Source: Candidatus Bathyarchaeota archaeon
Lineage (GTDB): Archaea > Thermoproteota > Bathyarchaeia > Bathyarchaeales > Bathycorpusculaceae
DNA: 7,316 bases
Assembly (NCBI GenBank): GCA_030626685.1
Contig: DAOUTL010000063.1
Span: 1-7,316, forward strand
Direction of reading: 5' to 3'
Shown: positions 1 to 5,248 of the stretch, piece after piece
How positions within the stretch are numbered: the stretch's first letter is position 1
Layout: each line of letters begins with the position of its first letter
The notes under the pieces: generated by a model
Database searches by the model: none
What the model saw: only the letters and a program-made list of their open reading frames with translations
Told to the model about the DNA's origin: nothing
Translations under genes and position numbers: made by a program

Positions 1-266
1 CCTTCTGCTCTAGCTTTGGCTTCAAGCTTATTAAGAATACGGTTATGAGTCGTTATTGAGTCACATATTTCACACCCTTTTCCAGCGTGACTTTGACTGT
101 GGATGTGTTTAGGTAGATTACTTGTGGATGTTAATTCCTCCGCTACAGCTTCGGCGGTGTCGGCTATTATTTGAAGCAGTATGGGAATCCCTTCATCATC
201 TAAGTGTTTCCAAAGTTTTATGATTGCCTCCTTCTGCTGTTGGGTGATGATTTGGTTTGTTGTCAT
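1..266 (-). CDS. Partial small protein with HCCH zinc-knuckle-like motif
   Basis: The gene starts at ATG 264-266 and runs off the left edge, so the C-terminus is missing; 88 residues are visible. The N-terminal half is helical and acidic (about residues 10-47, rich in Ala, Glu and Ile). It is followed by a polar linker and then His60-x4-Cys65-x2-Cys68-x5-His74, a spacing that could bind one zinc ion. A charged helix begins after it. It is the last visible gene of the second transcription unit, 8 nt after the stop of 275..421. No Shine-Dalgarno sequence precedes the ATG. I do not recognise the family. The zinc-binding reading is inferred from residue spacing only. Confidence 0.75.
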   Translation of the reverse strand, partial: MTTNQIITQQQKEAIIKLWKHLDDEGIPILLQIIADTAEAVAEELTSTSNLPKHIHSQSHAGKGCEICDSITTHNRILNKLEAKARAE

Positions 267-274
267 GATGGTTT

Positions 275-421
275 TCAAGAAGTTTCTCTCACTGTTATTA
301 GTAAATCTTTAACTCTAGTGTCGTCAAAGTTTGTTTCTGCGATATCGCTTGCTTCGGCTTCTGCCATTTCAATATCATCAACTTCTATATCAAATTCAAA
401 AAATACTTTAAATTTTTTCAT
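275..421 (-). CDS. Small acidic protein, 48 aa, unknown function
   Basis: This 48-residue protein is not recognised. Its layout suggests beta-alpha-beta: a strand at residues 2-13 (KKFKVFFEFDIEV), an acidic helix rich in Ala and Glu at about 15-31, and a strand at 37-46 (VKDLLITVRE). Its ATG overlaps the TGA of the upstream gene 418..690 in a 4-nt ATGA junction, which fixes the start and implies translational coupling. The protein is strongly acidic, a property shared with many phage DNA-mimic or host-interaction proteins, but nothing in the sequence shows such a role. Confidence 0.78.
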   Translation of the reverse strand: MKKFKVFFEFDIEVDDIEMAEAEASDIAETNFDDTRVKDLLITVRETS

Positions 422-690
422 AATATATTTGCTTCTTTAGCGCACTTAGTACAAACTTTCTTTCCGTTCAGCTCGTATAGTGTGTACTTTAGATTCTGTC
501 TACTTGGGTAAATTCTGGTAGCACAGCCGTTATCACATTTAACATCGAATTTGTACTTATACTTGAAGCCATTAGTTTCAATGCCTGTCACCTTCTTAAC
601 AGCTTCCTGAGCATCCTTTTTTGTTTTATACAGGTCGTGGCACTCAATCTTAAAATATCCGCCACACTCAACTACTTTCAGGTTCATCAT
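418..690 (-). CDS. Zinc-ribbon-like small protein, 90 aa
   Basis: The frame is open further upstream to a TTG at 744, but I place the start at ATG 690. It forms an ATGA overlap with the stop of the small membrane protein gene 687..824, and a longer version would overlap that gene heavily. The 90-residue product has a central Lys-rich helix (about residues 23-35), then Cys52-x3-Cys56 and Cys80-x2-Cys83, a treble-clef or zinc-ribbon-like pair; Cys9 and Cys17 are extra. The region between the pairs is Tyr/Lys-rich and probably beta-stranded. The family is not recognised. Nucleic-acid or protein binding through zinc is inference. The downstream gene 275..421 is coupled by another ATGA overlap. 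Confidence 0.8.
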   Translation of the reverse strand: MMNLKVVECGGYFKIECHDLYKTKKDAQEAVKKVTGIETNGFKYKYKFDVKCDNGCATRIYPSRQNLKYTLYELNGKKVCTKCAKEANIL

Positions 691-824
691 ACAAACAGGA
701 TATAAAGTATCAACGCTACAGCAGGTGTAAGCCATAACCACCAACGCTCGTTATCTGTTTCTTCTATCTCTAGGTTTGAGAATATCTCAGTATTGTCTAG
801 TAGGTTGTTGAATTTATTTTTCAT
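687..824 (-). CDS. Small C-terminally anchored membrane protein, 45 aa
   Basis: The gene encodes a 45-residue protein. An N-terminal soluble, acidic part (residues 1-27) precedes one hydrophobic segment at about 28-45 (WWLWLTPAVALILYILFV) that ends at the C-terminus. This is the arrangement of a tail-anchored inner-membrane protein. It begins 1 nt after the stop of 826..972 and overlaps 418..690 by 4 nt (ATGA). It lies almost wholly inside the longer TTG-started reading of 418..744, but this frame fits the tight gene packing and has an ATG. The function is unknown. Small phage membrane proteins are often involved in lysis timing or superinfection exclusion, which is only a possibility here. 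Confidence 0.72.
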   Translation of the reverse strand: MKNKFNNLLDNTEIFSNLEIEETDNERWWLWLTPAVALILYILFV

Positions 825-825
825 G

Positions 826-972
826 TTAAATATATTTAAAGATTTTAACCATCTGTCTCCATGTCAGCATCACTTCCCCTCTTGAGTTGTACTTCACTGG
901 CTTCACTCTGTTTTTAATCGTTAGGTTCTTTACTGCTCGGTCACTTCTTTGGGTCAGGATTGGTAGCTTCAT
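826..972 (-). CDS. Small highly basic protein, 48 aa; first gene of second operon
   Basis: This 48-residue protein has 12 Lys/Arg against only one Asp and one Glu, a net charge of about +10, with no cysteines. It is the first gene after the promoter at 1003..1030. A leader of roughly 25 nt lies between the AAGGAG stretch near 997-1002 and the ATG, too far for a normal ribosome site. The basic charge would suit nucleic-acid binding, for example a small regulator or RNA binder, but no helix-turn-helix or other fold is evident. Stop and next start are separated by one base. Confidence 0.7.
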   Translation of the reverse strand: MKLPILTQRSDRAVKNLTIKNRVKPVKYNSRGEVMLTWRQMVKIFKYI

Positions 973-1002
973 AATTGTTATTGCTTAAACTGTTACTCCT
1001 TT

Positions 1003-1030
1003 ATAATACCGTATACAGTTAGGCTGTCCA
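1003..1030 (-). promoter_or_regulatory. Sigma70-like promoter of second transcription unit
   Basis: On the minus strand TGGACA (1025-1030) is followed after 16 nt by TATTAT (1003-1008), each one base from the sigma70 consensus. The spacer contains the palindromic core GTATAC. It sits immediately downstream of the terminator at 1037..1064 and upstream of gene 826..972, where a new promoter is needed. The -10 context GTATTATAA recurs at the candidate promoter at 7235..7240. Confidence 0.6.
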
Positions 1031-1036
1031 TAGAGC

Positions 1037-1064
1037 AAAAAGGATAACTGGGGATAAGTTATCC
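1037..1064 (-). terminator. Rho-independent terminator ending the main operon
   Basis: Read on the minus strand: GGATAAC (1064-1058), a 9-nt loop (1057-1049), GTTATCC (1048-1042), then five T (1041-1037). The perfect 7-bp stem plus T-run is a classic intrinsic terminator, though rather A/T-rich. The TAA stop of gene 1059..1313 lies inside the first stem arm, so the terminating ribosome may influence folding. Confidence 0.72.
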
Positions 1065-1313
1065 AGCGTTAAATGAGGCTAGTAGAACTTTAGGTTTTTT
1101 GTAGTAGGTGGTTTCTCCTACTTTTACAGCGGTTACGTCTTTAGGGTCGTTTACCCAGCTACTATAGTTGTAGTCTGATTCTTCTTTAGGTAGCTTATCT
1201 TTACCATTAGGGTGCATTTTTTTGGCTTCTTCTCCTGATTTAGCAACTACGATAGCTGAGTCGTAGGTGTCATAGCCGTTGTTTTCTGTTTGTGTTATTT
1301 TGTATATGTTCAT
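1059..1313 (-). CDS. Conserved phage-type hypothetical protein (YDTYDSA ... LASFNAG), 84 aa
   Basis: The 84-residue protein begins MNIYKITQTENNGYDTYDSA, continues with an Ala/Glu/Lys helix ending in HP (about residues 24-35), a Trp-Val turn (WVNDPKDV, about 53-60) and the C-terminal motif LASFNAG. From memory this order of motifs recurs in small proteins of unknown function in many phages and prophages of Gram-positive and Bacteroidota hosts; I could not search to confirm it. No catalytic residues are apparent. It is the last gene of the main operon, with its stop inside the terminator stem, and starts 2 nt after the stop of 1316..1528. No Shine-Dalgarno sequence is seen. Confidence 0.82.
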   Translation of the reverse strand: MNIYKITQTENNGYDTYDSAIVVAKSGEEAKKMHPNGKDKLPKEESDYNYSSWVNDPKDVTAVKVGETTYYKKPKVLLASFNAG

Positions 1314-1315
1314 GA

Positions 1316-1528
1316 TTACTTGATCCGGTTAAGCTCTTCTATTAATTCGCTTTCTCCCCAGCAGTCGAAGTCTTGTCTCTTACCAATGAAGGTGTTGGCA
1401 TGGGTGAACCACTCTTGAGGGCTTTGTCCCGATAGGTAGGCGTCGTAAGCGTCGGGGATGTCGTCGTGGGCGAGTCCTGGGTGGTCTTGGTGGAATTGTG
1501 CTTCTACGTAGCGTTCAAATTTAGTCAT
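1316..1528 (-). CDS. Small phage-like protein, 70 aa, unknown function
   Basis: The 70-residue product opens MTKFERYVEAQFHQDHPGL and continues with an acidic, aromatic helix pair (DDIPDAYDAYLS, WFTHANTF) and a Glu-rich end. It looks like a compact helical protein without Cys pairs or a membrane segment. The opening 'FERYVEAQFHQDHP' is vaguely familiar from phage hypothetical proteins, but I cannot name a family. Its ATG lies in an 8-nt ATGACTAA overlap with the end of 1521..1715, which supports the start and suggests re-initiation. Confidence 0.8.
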   Translation of the reverse strand: MTKFERYVEAQFHQDHPGLAHDDIPDAYDAYLSGQSPQEWFTHANTFIGKRQDFDCWGESELIEELNRIK

Positions 1529-1715
1529 GTTCGTATTTTTTACAAGTTTCTATTAATTTGTCTGCCCACTTATGGGCTCTCTTAAATATATGTTCATCTG
1601 ATTCGAATGGGAATCTGTTGAAGAACTTTATGTCTATACAGGTTCTGTTTTCTCTTGAGACATCTGCTGAGATTTGCCCCATATCCATAGCAACTTCTTT
1701 TATGTATTTAGTCAT
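1521..1715 (-). CDS. Hypothetical protein, 64 aa
   Basis: This 64-residue protein has a short strand-rich first half (about residues 26-32, TCIDIKF) and a charged C-terminal helix at about 40-62 (HIFKRAHKWADKLIETCKKY). Two single cysteines (about 26 and 58) do not form a metal-site pair. Both ends overlap neighbours by 8 nt with the same ATGACTAA sequence. The family is not recognised. Confidence 0.78.
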   Translation of the reverse strand: MTKYIKEVAMDMGQISADVSRENRTCIDIKFFNRFPFESDEHIFKRAHKWADKLIETCKKYEHD

Positions 1716-1893
1716 AAACTTTTAGATGTACTTTACATACTTGTAATATTTCGATAATTCTTTCCCTTGTGGTGTTTCTTAAATTGGATGTGATCATCGC
1801 TATGATGTTTAGCTCTTGCGGAGTGTATTCTGTTGTGCTTAATGAGGTTGCTTTTTCTATTTCCTCTATACTATCTATCTTAAAATCAAACAT
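1708..1893 (-). CDS. Hypothetical helical protein, 61 aa
   Basis: This 61-residue protein is predicted by eye to be largely alpha-helical. Residues 7-16 are acidic (DSIEEIEKAT), and a long amphipathic stretch runs from about 24 to 58 through NIIAMITSNLRN and ERIIEILQVCKVHL. No zinc motif or membrane segment is apparent. The start overlaps 1886..2068 by 8 nt (ATGTTTGA) and the end overlaps 1521..1715 by 8 nt (ATGACTAA). The function is unknown. Confidence 0.78.
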   Translation of the reverse strand: MFDFKIDSIEEIEKATSLSTTEYTPQELNIIAMITSNLRNTTRERIIEILQVCKVHLKVYD

Positions 1894-2068
1894 ATTTTGG
1901 TAGGGTTATAATTGAGTCGTTAAATTTTGGTGGATAGAATAAATCAGGGAAGCTTGATACGTCGTCGGTCATTTTACAGTAAGGGCAGGTTAGTTCTTCT
2001 ACTTTTAGTTCATGTCCAAAGGTTCGTCCGCAGTTACCGCAGGTGACTATATTCAGTTCTTTAGTCAT
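1886..2068 (-). CDS. Small zinc-ribbon protein, 60 aa
   Basis: Cys10-x2-Cys13 and Cys28-x2-Cys31 form a textbook zinc-ribbon pair (TCGNCGRTF ... LTCPYCK) in a 60-residue protein, followed by a Pro/aromatic tail. Such ribbons bind nucleic acid or protein partners, and many phage-encoded ones remain uncharacterised. The ATG sits in an 8-nt ATGACTAA overlap with 2061..2681. GGAG at 2075-2078, 6 nt upstream, is one of the few plausible Shine-Dalgarno matches in the window, although it also encodes the Gly-Glu of the upstream gene. Confidence 0.83.
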   Translation of the reverse strand: MTKELNIVTCGNCGRTFGHELKVEELTCPYCKMTDDVSSFPDLFYPPKFNDSIITLPKYV

Positions 2069-2681
2069 AACGCTCTCCGGTTATTAGGTATTTGTACTCG
2101 TCAGCTATTAATCCTTCCTTGATTACCTCATCACTGCTTAGGTACTCGTAATCCTCCTGGAGGAGCTTGTGGAGCTCTCTACAGTCTCGATCTCGGTCTT
2201 CTTCGATTATTTTTTCTAGGTCTTCGGTTTCCCAGTCTAGCTTCTTCTGCTCCTTCTCGGTTAGGGTGTCGTAGTACATGTCGTGTTCGATTTCGAAGTA
2301 GCGGGTGTTCTCGTGGCAGTAGTGGCTGGACATGCTGGTGGTGTGGGTTGATCCTAGGATCTGGTCCTTCTTGGCCCATTTGGTTACTGTGGGGAACTTT
2401 GTCATTAGCTTGTTTACCTTCATGTACTTCAGGACGTCTAGCTTGGCGTCGAAGGAGGCTCCGTCGCCTTGGCAGTAGGATAGGGAGAAGAAGATATCCT
2501 TGATCTCTAGCTCCCAGCCTTGTTTTTCTAGTTTTTCTTGGAAGTCTTCTATTATGTGTTCGTACCAGGGGTAGTCTAGGCGGTATTCGCTTTCTTGTTC
2601 CTTTTGTATTACTTTAGCTTGGACTTCCTTGGTTAGTTCTTCGAAGTCGTAGACTTCGTGGGTTACGGTTATTTTTTCCAT
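2061..2681 (-). CDS. Conserved phage hypothetical protein with QGDGASF motif, 206 aa
   Basis: The 206-residue protein has an N-terminal helical part (YDFEELTKEVQAKVI, about residues 11-25), a Tyr/Trp-containing segment (YPWYEHIIEDFQEKL, 37-51), and QGDGASF at 71-77 after a strand (IKDIFFSLSYC). The order 'DFEEL..., W..., EDF, IFFS...QGDGASF' matches from memory a family of uncharacterised proteins common in phages and plasmids. The C-terminal half (about 130-206) is extremely Glu/Asp-rich and helical. No enzymatic motif beyond the conserved GDGA is visible. It begins 3 nt after the stop of 2685..2795 with A/T-rich bases and no Shine-Dalgarno sequence, and overlaps 1886..2068 by 8 nt. Confidence 0.85.
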   Translation of the reverse strand: MEKITVTHEVYDFEELTKEVQAKVIQKEQESEYRLDYPWYEHIIEDFQEKLEKQGWELEIKDIFFSLSYCQGDGASFDAKLDVLKYMKVNKLMTKFPTVTKWAKKDQILGSTHTTSMSSHYCHENTRYFEIEHDMYYDTLTEKEQKKLDWETEDLEKIIEEDRDRDCRELHKLLQEDYEYLSSDEVIKEGLIADEYKYLITGERYD

Positions 2682-2684
2682 AAT

Positions 2685-2795
2685 TTAATTAGGGGTGTTT
2701 TCGCTGATAAGCTTTTCGATGAGTTCTTCGGCGGTGATGGTTAAGTCTTGTTCTTGTAGCCAGTCTAGGACTGTGTGGAAGTCAGTTGAGTTCAT
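2685..2795 (-). CDS. Microprotein, 36 aa, acidic
   Basis: This is a 36-residue acidic protein, MNSTDFHTVLDWLQEQDLTI then TAEELIEKLISENTPN, likely two short helices. Its ATG forms a 4-nt ATGA overlap with the stop of 2792..2944, and it ends 3 nt before the next gene. That precise fit between two genes argues that it is translated despite its size. No family is recognised. Confidence 0.7.
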   Translation of the reverse strand: MNSTDFHTVLDWLQEQDLTITAEELIEKLISENTPN

Positions 2796-2944
2796 ACAGC
2801 TTCTTCATTTATACTGATAATCTCCCTTACGATTACTTCTTGGCTGTGGTCCATGTAGTTTTCGGCGTAGGTTACTGCTTGGTGGAGGTCTTCTTTCTTG
2901 ATCGTAGTCACGTCTTTACCGTTAATTATTATGAAAGTTTTCAT
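2792..2944 (-). CDS. Small beta-alpha-beta-like protein, 50 aa
   Basis: The 50-residue product shows a strand (residues 2-8, KTFIIIN), a Gly-Lys turn, a helix (about 18-31, KEDLHQAVTYAENY) and a second strand (about 35-45, QEVIVREIISI). It begins inside the end of 2922..3074 (23-nt overlap) and its TGA overlaps the next ATG by 4 nt. It has no cysteines and no membrane segment. I do not recognise it. Confidence 0.75.
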   Translation of the reverse strand: MKTFIIINGKDVTTIKKEDLHQAVTYAENYMDHSQEVIVREIISINEEAV

Positions 2945-3074
2945 GGGTGATTTCGGTTATGGTTAAGGGGATGTTTGGGTATAGCTCGTTACCGATAACT
3001 ATTGCGTCACTTGCGTTGTTCGCTACGATGTCTTTGGCGATGTCGCTTTCTTCGCTTAGTAGTCTGAAGTACAT
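2922..3074 (-). CDS. Hypothetical protein, 50 aa
   Basis: This 50-residue protein pairs a short helix rich in Asp/Glu/Ala (about residues 7-23) with hydrophobic strands (DAIVIG, about 23-28; IPLTITEI, about 35-42). It ends in His-Asn-Asn. It overlaps the downstream gene 2792..2944 by 23 nt in another frame. The next ATG upstream on the strand belongs to the 18-residue gene at 3085..3141, 10 nt away. No family is recognised and no Shine-Dalgarno sequence is seen. Confidence 0.72.
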   Translation of the reverse strand: MYFRLLSEESDIAKDIVANNASDAIVIGNELYPNIPLTITEITHENFHNN

Positions 3075-3084
3075 AGGGTTTTAG

Positions 3085-3129
3085 TTAGTTATTAGGCCCC
3101 TCTGAAGGGTGCTGATGCGTTTCGTCGTT
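3085..3129 (-). repeat. Copy A of diverged 45-bp C-terminal tag repeat
   Basis: It encodes NDETHQHPSEGPNN plus stop. It is paired with copy B at 3353..3397, with which it shares a codon-aligned register and the exact 12-nt block AACGACGAAAC plus flanking base. Both copies end with Pro-Asn-Asn-stop just before the next gene. Confidence 0.7.
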
Positions 3130-3141
3130 GTAGTAAGCCAT
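3085..3141 (-). CDS. 18-residue microprotein carrying NDETxxHPxEGPNN tag
   Basis: The reading frame MAYYNDETHQHPSEGPNN is only 18 residues, but its last 14 residues repeat the C-terminus of the zinc-ribbon protein 3353..3607 (NDETYIHPAEGPNN). Between the copies, 5 codons differ synonymously and 3 differ in amino acid (HQ/YI, S/A). This suggests selection on the peptide rather than a recent DNA duplication. The start lies 4 nt after the stop of 3146..3349, in keeping with the local packing, and a GAGGA stretch lies about 13 nt upstream. A degenerate remnant of a longer paralogue is the main alternative. Confidence 0.55.
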   Translation of the reverse strand: MAYYNDETHQHPSEGPNN

Positions 3142-3145
3142 AGGT

Positions 3146-3349
3146 TTATAAATTTCCTCGAGTTATGATAAATGGGTCTGTTTCGTCATCTCTTCGGTAT
3201 TGTAGTAGGTATTCTCGTCTTGTATGGTCATCTTCTTCAGCGTCTAACCAGATAAGTTCGATGTCTCCGATTATGTTTGCTCCGATCTTGAAGGTTACGT
3301 TGATTTGATCTTCGAAGTCGCTTCTGACTTCTGTTTTTAAGTGACTCAT
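3146..3349 (-). CDS. Hypothetical acidic protein, 67 aa
   Basis: The 67-residue protein looks beta-rich: strands at about 16-21 (INVTFKI) and 27-34 (IGDIELIW), then an acidic helix and YLLQYRR. It ends DDETDPFIITRGNL. The DET triplet falls at the same distance from the C-terminus as in the two flanking tag-bearing genes, a weak third resemblance. It starts 3 nt after 3353..3607 and stops 4 nt before 3085..3141. It has no Cys, no membrane segment and no recognised family. Confidence 0.77.
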   Translation of the reverse strand: MSHLKTEVRSDFEDQINVTFKIGANIIGDIELIWLDAEEDDHTRREYLLQYRRDDETDPFIITRGNL

Positions 3350-3352
3350 AGT

Positions 3353-3397
3353 TTAATTATTAGGGCCTTCGGCCGGGTGGATATATGTTTCGTCGTT
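3353..3397 (-). repeat. Copy B of diverged 45-bp C-terminal tag repeat
   Basis: It encodes NDETYIHPAEGPNN plus stop at the end of the zinc-ribbon gene. A GGCC-GAA-GGCC hairpin-capable segment lies within it; copy A has a different small hairpin (CCC/GGG) at the same place. Confidence 0.7.
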
Positions 3398-3607
3398 GTG
3401 GGCTTGGCGTTCTTCTTTGTATTCGTCTTGATAGGTTTTGTATTTTACTGGGTTTTTCTTTTGCCAGTTTCTTGCTCTGATTGTTAGGCAGTGCTTACAA
3501 AATGAGTTCATGTATTTTACTCCTGATTTGTTGTAGTTCTGTCTTGGCGAGAATTCGGTGATGGGTTTTTCTAATTTGCAGTCTCGGCAAGTTTTAGTTA
3601 TTGTCAT
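3353..3607 (-). CDS. Zinc-ribbon protein related to HNH-nuclease N-termini, 84 aa
   Basis: Cys7-x2-Cys10 (CRDCKLEKPITEFS) and Cys37-x2-Cys40 (CKHCLTIRARNW) with the intervening 'KPITEF ... SGVKYMNSF' spacing resemble the zinc-finger module that precedes HNH or endonuclease VII-type domains in phage nucleases. No HNH catalytic segment follows. Instead there is a basic helix (about 44-66) and the tag NDETYIHPAEGPNN. It may therefore be a stand-alone DNA-binding finger or a truncated homing-nuclease relative. Its first 14 nt overlap the end of 3594..3887. The 84 residues are intact, with no frameshift. Confidence 0.8.
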   Translation of the reverse strand: MTITKTCRDCKLEKPITEFSPRQNYNKSGVKYMNSFCKHCLTIRARNWQKKNPVKYKTYQDEYKEERQAHNDETYIHPAEGPNN

Positions 3608-3887
3608 CGTTAGTTAGTGTTACATAAGGGCTTTGATAAACCATTTCTTGGGCTTCGGTGTTTAGTTCAGTTAAGGCTCGGATCCTGGAGGTTTCCATAA
3701 ACTCGGCTTTGGAGTCGTTGTAGATCTCTTCGGTACGCTTTTCTACTAGGCAGGTGAAGGGACAGTCTTCGGTTACTGTTTCAGTTACTGTTATGGTTTT
3801 AGGTTCGCTTACTACTTCGGTGTCTACGTAGATTAGAGCTATTACTAATGCTAGTGAGATTATTAGGTATGGGATTAAGTCTTTCAT
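3594..3887 (-). CDS. Membrane-anchored protein with extracytoplasmic Thr/Val/Glu domain, 97 aa
   Basis: After MKDL, residues 5-21 (IPYLIISLALVIALIYV) form one hydrophobic helix. The remaining roughly 75 residues are soluble, beginning with a Thr/Val/Glu-rich stretch (about 30-40) and CPFTC (Cys42-x3-Cys46), then a charged helix. With two positive-inside residues absent, topology is uncertain, but an N-in signal anchor is the simplest reading. The size and layout recall small phage spanin-like or lysis-associated proteins, without proof: there is no lipobox and no adjacent holin or endolysin. It is coupled to 3884..4207 by an ATGA overlap. Confidence 0.75.
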   Translation of the reverse strand: MKDLIPYLIISLALVIALIYVDTEVVSEPKTITVTETVTEDCPFTCLVEKRTEEIYNDSKAEFMETSRIRALTELNTEAQEMVYQSPYVTLTNDDNN

Positions 3888-4207
3888 ATTTCTTCTCTGG
3901 TTATTGGGTAAAGTTCTAAGTTAATAAGGGCTATTTCTCGTCCTTTCTTTAGTTCTCGTCTTACGATTGCTTCCATTCCGTTCTCTTCGATGTCTTGCCC
4001 TATTGCATTAATGGTTATTTCAGCAAGGTTAGCTTCAAGTCTTGGGGCGGTGTCTTCGGGGCATACCAAGTTGTCTGGTAGGTTGCTGTACTGGACGTTA
4101 GGTTCCTTGGTCTTGTTGAAATGTTCATCGGTGTAGCTGTAGAAGGCTTTGGCTCTCTGGATGGCTCTGGTTCGTGCTTTGTCTATGTAGTGTTGGAGGT
4201 GTTTCAT
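3884..4207 (-). CDS. Hypothetical protein, 107 aa
   Basis: The frame is open up to an ATG at 4279, but I choose ATG 4207. It gives a 4-nt ATGA overlap with the stop of 4204..4866 and begins MKHLQHYIDKARTRAIQRAK. The 107-residue product has a basic N-terminal helix (about 1-22), a Pro/Asn-rich middle, and two acidic-basic helices at about 57-95 (LEANLAEITINAIGQDI; AIVRRELKKGREIALINLE). A single Cys near residue 49 cannot form a metal site alone. The function is unknown. Confidence 0.77.
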   Translation of the reverse strand: MKHLQHYIDKARTRAIQRAKAFYSYTDEHFNKTKEPNVQYSNLPDNLVCPEDTAPRLEANLAEITINAIGQDIEENGMEAIVRRELKKGREIALINLELYPITREEI

Positions 4208-4866
4208 ATACGTCTTAGGATTTCTAGTTTGTAATCTAGTTCTTTTTTGTTCTTTGCTATGAAGTCTGGGTCCTTCCACATTGGCATGTCTCGTGGGGTA
4301 TGTATTTCAGTGAAGTAGGTTTTGTTGTATTCCACCACTTCTGCCATTTCTTCCTGGCTAGTGCGCTGGAGCTGTCCGCAGGTCGAGCATTCGTATAGGG
4401 TGGCTTTTACCATGTTGGTGTTCCTATTCTCGTAGATGGTGCCGTCTACGCTTTCTGCCAGTGGGTAGCGCATGGCTTGGTACATGATTGAGATGGTCTG
4501 TTGTGGTAGGGGTGAGTGCTTGATGGTACATTCCTTGTCGTATGGGCAGGGGATGAAGTAGTTCACGTTTGGCTGACCATGAGAGGTTGTGATGTTCCCG
4601 TGGATCACTTCGAAGTTTGGTGGTAGGAACAGTTTGAAGCTGGGGTTGAATTCTTTTCTTGAGGCTAGGTTGTTTTGTTTTGCTAGGATGTCCTCGTCCG
4701 GGAAGGGGAAGCGGAACATCGTTACGTTGTCTGTGAGCAGTGAGGCGAAGCTTTGGTTGTCATCGTCCCTAGCGTTCAGTAGAGCGAGCTTAACGGCCTC
4801 GTCAAGGCGCATGTAGTACATGGTCTCGCAGGTGCCGATCTTGTTTCCTTTGTAGTATTGTCCCAT
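4204..4866 (-). CDS. 220-aa phage-like protein with CX5C and CX2C pairs
   Basis: This is the longest protein in the window. It begins MGQYYKGNKIGTCETMYYMR, then has FRFPFPDED (about 51-59), a strand-rich middle, Cys107-x5-Cys113, Cys160-x2-Cys163 (YECSTCGQLQR) and a Lys-rich C-terminal helix. The second Cys pair looks like half of a zinc ribbon and the first could complete it, so a folded zinc-stabilised domain at about 100-170 is plausible. The opening MGQYYKG is reminiscent of uncharacterised phage proteins, but I cannot name a family. The start follows 1 nt after the stop of 4868..5029 behind an A/T-rich stretch without a Shine-Dalgarno sequence. Confidence 0.83.
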   Translation of the reverse strand: MGQYYKGNKIGTCETMYYMRLDEAVKLALLNARDDDNQSFASLLTDNVTMFRFPFPDEDILAKQNNLASRKEFNPSFKLFLPPNFEVIHGNITTSHGQPNVNYFIPCPYDKECTIKHSPLPQQTISIMYQAMRYPLAESVDGTIYENRNTNMVKATLYECSTCGQLQRTSQEEMAEVVEYNKTYFTEIHTPRDMPMWKDPDFIAKNKKELDYKLEILRRI

Positions 4867-4867
4867 A

Positions 4868-5029
4868 TTAGATTGGTTTTATTAGTTTTTTAATTGTTTT
4901 TTTAAGATACGCTACGTCCCATTCGTCATCCAGGTCTACGATCACAACCATGAAGAGTACGGAGATTGGGAGAGTTACTATTCGGAAAGGCCAGGATATG
5001 AGTCTTTTAATTATTTGTAATGTTCTCAT
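4868..5029 (-). CDS. Small single-pass membrane protein, 53 aa
   Basis: The order is MRTLQIIKRL (basic), a hydrophobic helix at about 11-31 (ISWPFRIVTLPISVLFMVVIV), an acidic patch (DLDDEWD), and a Lys-rich C-terminal amphipathic tail. It is probably an inner-membrane protein with the basic N-terminus inside. AGAGGA at 5038-5043, 8 nt before the ATG, is one of the few good Shine-Dalgarno-like sites here. It follows 5034..5246 by 4 nt and precedes 4204..4866 by 1 nt. The function is not recognised. Confidence 0.75.
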   Translation of the reverse strand: MRTLQIIKRLISWPFRIVTLPISVLFMVVIVDLDDEWDVAYLKKTIKKLIKPI

Positions 5030-5033
5030 TATA

Positions 5034-5246
5034 TTAATCCTCTAGAATAAATTTGATGGCTCCGGTTATGCAGCCGTTTTCGGCATCTTGTTGTTGCGGG
5101 GTCATTTTGTCCCATACTTCTAGTAGGTTCTTGGTGTCGTACTTGTCTCGGTTGGCTACGTTGTACATTACTCCACCAAAGGAGTCCTTGAGGATCTGTT
5201 GCATTACTGGGTGGTCTTTGATGTTAGTTTGTGTGTTAGGTGTCAT
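5034..5246 (-). CDS. Hypothetical protein, 70 aa
   Basis: The 70-residue product has a Thr/Asn-rich start, a helix around HPVMQQILKDSF (12-23), the segment GGVMYNVANRDKYDTKN (24-40), then LLEVWDKMTPQQQDAENGCI (41-60) and a terminal hydrophobic helix. It looks like a compact soluble helical protein; the single Cys59 is not paired. It begins 2 nt after the stop of 5249..5434. The conserved-looking 'MYNVANRDKYD' gives the impression of a recurrent phage family, but I cannot name it. Confidence 0.8.
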   Translation of the reverse strand: MTPNTQTNIKDHPVMQQILKDSFGGVMYNVANRDKYDTKNLLEVWDKMTPQQQDAENGCITGAIKFILED

Positions 5247-5248
5247 AA

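Noticed and set aside
204..440. Plus-strand 78-residue ORF
   Set aside because: It is antisense to 1..266 and 275..421, with Ser/Leu-rich low-complexity translation typical of a shadow frame.
418..744. Longer 108-residue version of the zinc-ribbon gene
   Set aside because: It needs a TTG start and covers most of the ATG-started gene 687..824; the ATGA overlap at 690 is a better start.
2179..2379. 66-residue minus-strand ORF rich in Arg and Pro
   Set aside because: It lies inside the QGDGASF gene 2061..2681 in another frame and has shadow-like composition.
3884..4279. 131-residue version of gene 3884..4207
   Set aside because: The extra 24 residues are antisense-free but overlap 4204..4866 by 76 nt; the inner ATG gives the standard 4-nt overlap.
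4589..4816. Plus-strand 75-residue ORF
   Set aside because: It is antisense to the 220-residue gene 4204..4866, with no promoter or neighbour on that strand.
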